Shown piece by piece: positions 31,701 to 35,061 of a stretch of 35,061 nt of DNA. How positions within the stretch are numbered: the stretch's first letter is position 1; each line of letters begins with the position of its first letter. Under the pieces are notes generated by a model that had not been told where the DNA came from, made no database searches, and worked only from the letters and a program-made list of their open reading frames with translations. The stretch is from Clostridiales bacterium. Lineage in GTDB: Bacteria; Bacillota; Clostridia; Oscillospirales; Oscillospiraceae. The DNA is taken from assembly GCA_021205205.1 (NCBI GenBank), contig JAJPXY010000145.1:3498-38558 (forward strand), given 5' to 3'. Both the position numbers and the translations under genes were made by a program.

Positions 31701-31734
31701 GGGTATTTGATTGCCTTGAAATTGCTGTACGCCG

Positions 31735-31876
31735 TGTAGGGGCGGCCCGTGGCCGCCCGCGGGTTTCGCGTTCTGTTTCCGGGCGGCGGCAGGGAGCGCA
31801 GCGCAGGGAGAAGTGCAGCTTCAGAAGTACCCCTTGAGGGTAGAAGTGCCGCTTGACGGCAAGCGTCGCCCCTACA
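31735..31876. repeat. GC-rich family B element downstream of the oxidoreductase gene
   Basis: It begins TGTAGGGGCGGCCCGTGGCC, like the copies at 4939 and 25542, and ends GTCGCCCCTACACACA. The interior has GAAGTGC/GAAGTAC/GAAGTGC short repeats. With the terminator and heptads it accounts for the 335-bp gap 31578-31912. Confidence 0.75.
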
Positions 31877-31912
31877 CACACGGCAGGAAAGACGAACGTG
31901 GTGTACGACCAC

Positions 31913-32875
31913 TTACCGGCAATTCTTATGGGCCAGCTCCAGCACGGAGGACACCTCGATGCTCTGGACCGCCATTTGCTCAAACAGCTCCTTATCCCCG
32001 CCGTCGATGGCCTCCCGGAAGGCGGCCATCTCGTAGGTCAGGCGTCTGTCGTTGTCCTGGAGCTGGAAGGGCTGGCTCCGCCCCGCCGTATCCAGCGAGC
32101 ACTGGCCGAAGGTGTTCAGCGGGCCGTCCACCCGCAGGGTGGCGGCGGTGCCCTGGAGCAGGAAGCTGCTGCCCCGGGCGCAGTTCTTGGCGCAGAAGAT
32201 CTCCACTTTCAGGTCGGGATAATCCAGCGTCAACATTCCGGACACGTCCACCCCGTTCTTGCCCCGGATGGGAAAATAGGTGACGCCGTGGGGGCGGCCC
32301 AGCAGCCACACCACCGCGTGGACGGCGTAGACCCCCAGGTCGTTCAGCGCGCCGCCCTCCATCTCCGGGTCGAAGGCGTTGATATGCTCCCCCCGCAGGT
32401 AGGCGCTGTAGCGGCTGGAGCGCTGGGTGTAGCTGCACACCACGTTCTTCACCTGCCCCACTTGCTGCACCAACTCCGCGCAGCGCAGGAAGTTGGGCAT
32501 ATACAGGGTGGAGACAGCCTCGAACACAAAGACGCCCTTGGCCCGGGCGGCCTGGAACACCTCTTTGGCCTGGGCGGCGGTGGTGGCCAGGGGTTTTTCG
32601 CAGATGACGTGCTTCCCCGCCGCGATGGCCTGGAGGGCCTTGGCGGCGTGGAGGCTGTTGGGGGAGGCCAGATAGACGGTGTTGATGTCGCTGCTCTTGA
32701 CCATCTCCGCCAGGGAGTCGAAGGCCAGAGGGATCTGGTGGATCTGGGCGAACTGGGTGGCCCGCTCCTGGCTGCGGGAGCAGATGGCGGCGCACTCCAC
32801 GCCCTCCACCTGGGCCATGGCGCGGAGCATTTGCTCGGTGATCGCACCGGTTCCAACGGTTCCGATTTTTAACAT
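31913..32875 (-). CDS. Gfo/Idh/MocA family NAD(P)-dependent oxidoreductase
   Basis: The 320-residue protein begins LKIGTVGTGAIT, a Rossmann dinucleotide-binding loop, has the family motif CEKPLA at about residues 93-98, and the C-terminal alpha/beta dimerisation domain (EGGALNDLGVYAVHAVVWLLG). Members oxidise or reduce sugars, inositols or related cyclic compounds; the substrate cannot be told from sequence or context. A GAGGT site lies 7 bases before the ATG at 32875. The long in-frame upstream extension is non-coding. It is alone on the minus strand between plus-strand genes, hence monocistronic. Confidence 0.92.
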   Translation of the reverse strand: MLKIGTVGTGAITEQMLRAMAQVEGVECAAICSRSQERATQFAQIHQIPLAFDSLAEMVKSSDINTVYLASPNSLHAAKALQAIAAGKHVICEKPLATTAAQAKEVFQAARAKGVFVFEAVSTLYMPNFLRCAELVQQVGQVKNVVCSYTQRSSRYSAYLRGEHINAFDPEMEGGALNDLGVYAVHAVVWLLGRPHGVTYFPIRGKNGVDVSGMLTLDYPDLKVEIFCAKNCARGSSFLLQGTAATLRVDGPLNTFGQCSLDTAGRSQPFQLQDNDRRLTYEMAAFREAIDGGDKELFEQMAVQSIEVSSVLELAHKNCR

Positions 32876-32930
32876 AGCGGTTACCTCGATACAACTGACG
32901 CCCGGGACGATACGGGCGGATTTATTTCTG

Positions 32931-32946
32931 TATTTTATAGTATAAT
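32931..32946 (-). promoter_or_regulatory. AT-rich promoter region of the oxidoreductase gene
   Basis: The minus strand reads ATTATACTATAAAATA, offering -10 boxes TATACT or TATAAA about 60-70 bases before the ATG. No good -35 box at standard spacing was found. From here to 33190 I see no gene; 33120-33160 has a faint heptad-like CATTGCAAAG. Confidence 0.4.
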
Positions 32947-33194
32947 CGAAGCCACGGCAAATTTCCAGCCACTTGACAGAAAAACCTGACGAATTGGAGG
33001 CGGGAAACGCCGTCTGTTCCGCTCGGTTTCGTGCGTCTCGCCGCCGACGCCCCGTTTTGCGCGGACGGCGGGGCGCAGAACGCTGCGCTGTCCCTTTCGC
33101 TCCGGCCTCATTGCAGGCAGCGAACTGGCGCATGGCACATTGCAAAGCACGACCGGCGAATCCACAGAAAAAGTGGCGAATTTCCCCGGAGACG

Positions 33195-33223
33195 TTGCGA
33201 CCCCCCAAAAATTCTGTTATAGT
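33195..33223 (+). promoter_or_regulatory. Promoter of the phosphoesterase lipoprotein gene
   Basis: TTGCGA (33195-33200) and TATAGT (33218-33223) are spaced by 17 bases, about 110 bases before the ATG at 33334. Confidence 0.6.
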
Positions 33224-33333
33224 AAAGCCTGAGCAAGGGTTCCACCAGGACCATGGAATCAAAGGTTCCCTTACAAACAATACGGATACGAGTCGGCGCT
33301 GTGAGAGCCGACAGATCAGGAGATGGAGTGAAA

Positions 33334-34575
33334 ATGAAAAGAAAAGGAACGCAGATTTGCGCGCTGCTGCTGGCGGGAATGCTTCTTTTGACCGCCTGCG
33401 CCTCAAATACCGCCAGCCGCGGCGGGGCGGAGAGCTTTTCTGGCGCGGAAGGGTCCACAAGCGCCTCCGCGCCTGCGGAGCCGTCCTCCTCGGCGGAAAC
33501 CGAACCGGTGAGCGCGGAGAGCAGCGTCGAGGCGGAAGCAGAAACGATGAGCGCGGAGAGCAGCGCCGAGGTGGAGGCAGAGCCAGAGCTGCTTGCCACG
33601 CTGTTTTTCGCCTCCGATTATCAGTACAAGGAGGGCTGGCCCCAACCGGCTGAAACGCTGTCCTCCCTCCTGGACGCGGTCAGCAGCGCCGGGTACCAGC
33701 TGGACAACGCGATCCTCTGCGGAGATTACACCTATTTGAAGGGTCTGAGCAATTACGAGGCAAGCCCGGAGGAGTCCATCGCGGAAATCAAGAGCATTTT
33801 CACCGCTTATGATCCCGACTGGGATGCGGAGGATATGGTCTTTGTCCAGGGGAACCACGACGCGCTGACGGAGTCCCTCAATGAGACCGGGCTATATGAA
33901 TACGAGGACTACCTCGTCTATGTGCTGGATACGCAATATGACTTCCCCTGGAAGCAGGGCGCGCTGGGGCTGGAGGAGACGGTCCAAAACGCCGCCGCGG
34001 AGATGGAGGCGTGTTTCGACGAACTGATCGCCGACGGCGAGACGCGCCCGGTGATCATCGCCGGTCATGTTCCGCTGCACTATTCGGGCCGAACCAGTTC
34101 GCAGCAAGGCACTGGTGACAATCTGTATTCGTCCTACATCTTCAACGTGGTCAACGACGCCGCAACGGAGCTGGACTGTATTTATCTCTTTGGACACAAC
34201 CACTCCAAGGGATGGGACAGCTATATGGGCGGCAGCTGCGTTTACAGAGCGGTAGGAGATTCGCTTCTGCTCCCCGCCTTTTCGGAGGGCGCTGTGGCTA
34301 CGGACACGTTTTCTGTGGAGACGCTGAACTTCACCTATCTGAACGCCGGCTACCTGGGCTATTTCAGCGACAGCGGCGCGGCAGATACGCTGACCTGTAC
34401 GATTTGCGAGATCTATGAGGACGAAATTGTTTTGACGCGCTGCTCTGTGGACGGCGTATGTGAACTCAGCGCCGACGGGGCCGCGAACCCTTATTCCGAC
34501 GACACGGGCCTCATCTCATCGGACTACTATGGGACCGCGCTGCCCAGCCCCCAGGTGATCGCCCGGAAATCATAA
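33334..34575 (+). CDS. Calcineurin-like metallophosphoesterase lipoprotein
   Basis: The 413-residue protein has a lipoprotein signal (KRKGTQICALLLAGMLLLTAC, lipidated Cys22), then an acidic Ser/Glu/Ala-rich linker (about 30-88) with an imperfect tandem SAESS-EAEAE repeat. The phosphoesterase domain has D96 in FASDYQY, GD at 131-132, GNHD at 174-177, H246 and H250 in AGHVPLH, and GHNH at 288-291. The first metal motif, usually DxH, reads DYQ, so one metal ligand is changed. It should sit outside the membrane on a flexible tether. The substrate is unknown. The ATG at 33334 follows a GGAG site; an earlier in-frame ATG would lack a signal peptide. GC is slightly lower than its neighbours. Confidence 0.88.
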   Translation: MKRKGTQICALLLAGMLLLTACASNTASRGGAESFSGAEGSTSASAPAEPSSSAETEPVSAESSVEAEAETMSAESSAEVEAEPELLATLFFASDYQYKEGWPQPAETLSSLLDAVSSAGYQLDNAILCGDYTYLKGLSNYEASPEESIAEIKSIFTAYDPDWDAEDMVFVQGNHDALTESLNETGLYEYEDYLVYVLDTQYDFPWKQGALGLEETVQNAAAEMEACFDELIADGETRPVIIAGHVPLHYSGRTSSQQGTGDNLYSSYIFNVVNDAATELDCIYLFGHNHSKGWDSYMGGSCVYRAVGDSLLLPAFSEGAVATDTFSVETLNFTYLNAGYLGYFSDSGAADTLTCTICEIYEDEIVLTRCSVDGVCELSADGAANPYSDDTGLISSDYYGTALPSPQVIARKS

Positions 34576-34642
34576 CGGCGGTTTTCCGGCGATAAGCGTA
34601 CAGAAGGGGGAGCGTCGTTCATTTTAAGCGAGTATTTTACAA

Positions 34643-34733
34643 CTGGCTATCCCCTTTACTCAGCCATGCGTTAGCATGGTGGAGGGGTTTCTCGTTGGAA
34701 TTGCTGATAAGGTCGATTCAAAGGGATAACCAG
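34643..34733. mobile_element. MITE-like family C element (short form)
   Basis: The 91-bp element has ends CTGGCTATCCCCTTT and, reversed, CTGGTTATCCCTTTGAATC, and contains GGAGGGGTTTCTCG. This matches the right arm of the element at 20605-20922. It abuts a truncated regulator gene, whose 5' part it may have replaced. Confidence 0.75.
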
Positions 34734-35015
34734 TTAAATTTATACGGGGTCTTCCAAAGCAAGAATACGAATTATCTTTTTGGCCTCTTCCAGCCCGACA
34801 TCTCTGCTCTGGCCGGTGCGCTTGGGGTTAGCGCAGCTTATTTGGCCGATTTTGAAGATATGCACCTGACCATCACCGACACCGACCCCCAGCTGGAAGA
34901 GCTGACCCGCAACGCCAAACAGCTCAACGCCCAGGGGCCGCAAAAGCTGGTGGACATCTCCGACGATATGGTGGCCTCCGGCAAATACGAGAAAAAGCCC
35001 CCAGCGCCGAAGTGA
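34734..35015 (+). pseudogene. C-terminal remnant of an Xre-type transcriptional regulator
   Basis: In frame from about 34791 the sequence reads QPDISALAGALGVSAAYLADFEDM, matching the last helices of an Xre helix-turn-helix domain (PDIxxLxxLADxLGVSxxYL). It continues ELTRNAKQLNAQGPQKLVDISDDMVASGKYEKK, a tail common in small Xre regulators. The DNA-recognition helices and start codon are missing, because a family C repeat sits immediately upstream. An upstream ATG at 34695 lies in the repeat. Probably non-functional. The TGA stop is at 35013-35015. Confidence 0.65.
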
Positions 35016-35023
35016 TGTGCCTC

Positions 35024-35043
35024 CTGTCAAGTAGACAGTGAAA
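35024..35043. other. Short palindrome near the window edge
   Basis: CTGTCAAGTAGACAG has 5-bp inverted arms followed by an A-rich run. It could be the end of an insertion sequence lying beyond the window, but the sequence stops too soon to tell. Confidence 0.25.
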
Positions 35044-35061
35044 AAACGAAAAAGGATTTCT

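Noticed and set aside
32876-33190. Possible N-terminal extension of the oxidoreductase up to 33460
   Set aside because: The in-frame upstream codons contain promoter-like AT-rich DNA and no family sequence; the ATG at 32875 has a good ribosome binding site and begins the Rossmann motif.

Overview
The window is a high-GC (clearly above 60% by eye) chromosomal segment of a Gram-positive anaerobe. Three things point to Firmicutes, class Clostridia, probably an Oscillospiraceae-type gut bacterium: the division/cell-wall (dcw) cluster order, the sporulation pair yqfC-yqfD next to phoH-ybeY-era-recO, and an oxygen-sensitive class III ribonucleotide reductase. The genus is inferred from gene style and repeat content and is not proven.

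Layout. From position 1 to about 27250 every gene is on the minus strand. Read in transcription order (right to left) it starts with a conserved sporulation/RNA/GTPase block: yqfC, yqfD, phoH, ybeY, a YcxB-like membrane protein, era, a small yqzL-like ORF interrupted by an amber codon, recO and mutS2. Next come an HPr-like protein with its own promoter and terminator, uvrC, rsmD, coaD and a coiled-coil protein that ends in a strong terminator. Then the dcw cluster begins from a clear promoter: mraZ, rsmH, ftsL, a class B PBP with PASTA domains, a degenerate MurE-like protein, mraY, ftsW, murG, murA, ftsQ/divIB and ftsZ, the last with a promoter of its own. A normal murE, and murD, murF, ftsA and sepF, are absent from the cluster.

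From about 27400 most genes are on the plus strand: nrdD-nrdG (anaerobic dNTP synthesis, candidate NrdR operator, strong terminator), then two small membrane proteins of unknown function. A minus-strand Gfo/Idh/MocA oxidoreductase follows, then a plus-strand lipoprotein of the calcineurin-like phosphoesterase type, and a truncated Xre-type regulator remnant beside a MITE-like repeat.

How the genes work together: MraY, MurG, MurA, FtsW, the PBP, FtsL, FtsQ and FtsZ make lipid-linked peptidoglycan precursor and build the septum. MraZ and RsmH head the operon as regulator and 16S rRNA methyltransferase. Era, YbeY, RsmD and RsmH serve ribosome assembly. RecO and UvrC serve DNA repair, and MutS2 serves DNA or ribosome quality control.

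The most unusual content is (1) the MurE-like protein, which lacks the N-terminal UDP-binding domain and several Mur-ligase catalytic residues but sits intact in the dcw operon; (2) an HPr with Tyr in place of the phosphorylated His15 but with Ser46 kept; and (3) a dense set of at least five families of intergenic repeats. Two of these families are built of 7-bp tandem units sitting at stop codons; one of the two even supplies the stop codon of several genes. No tRNA, rRNA, CRISPR array, complete insertion sequence or prophage was seen.
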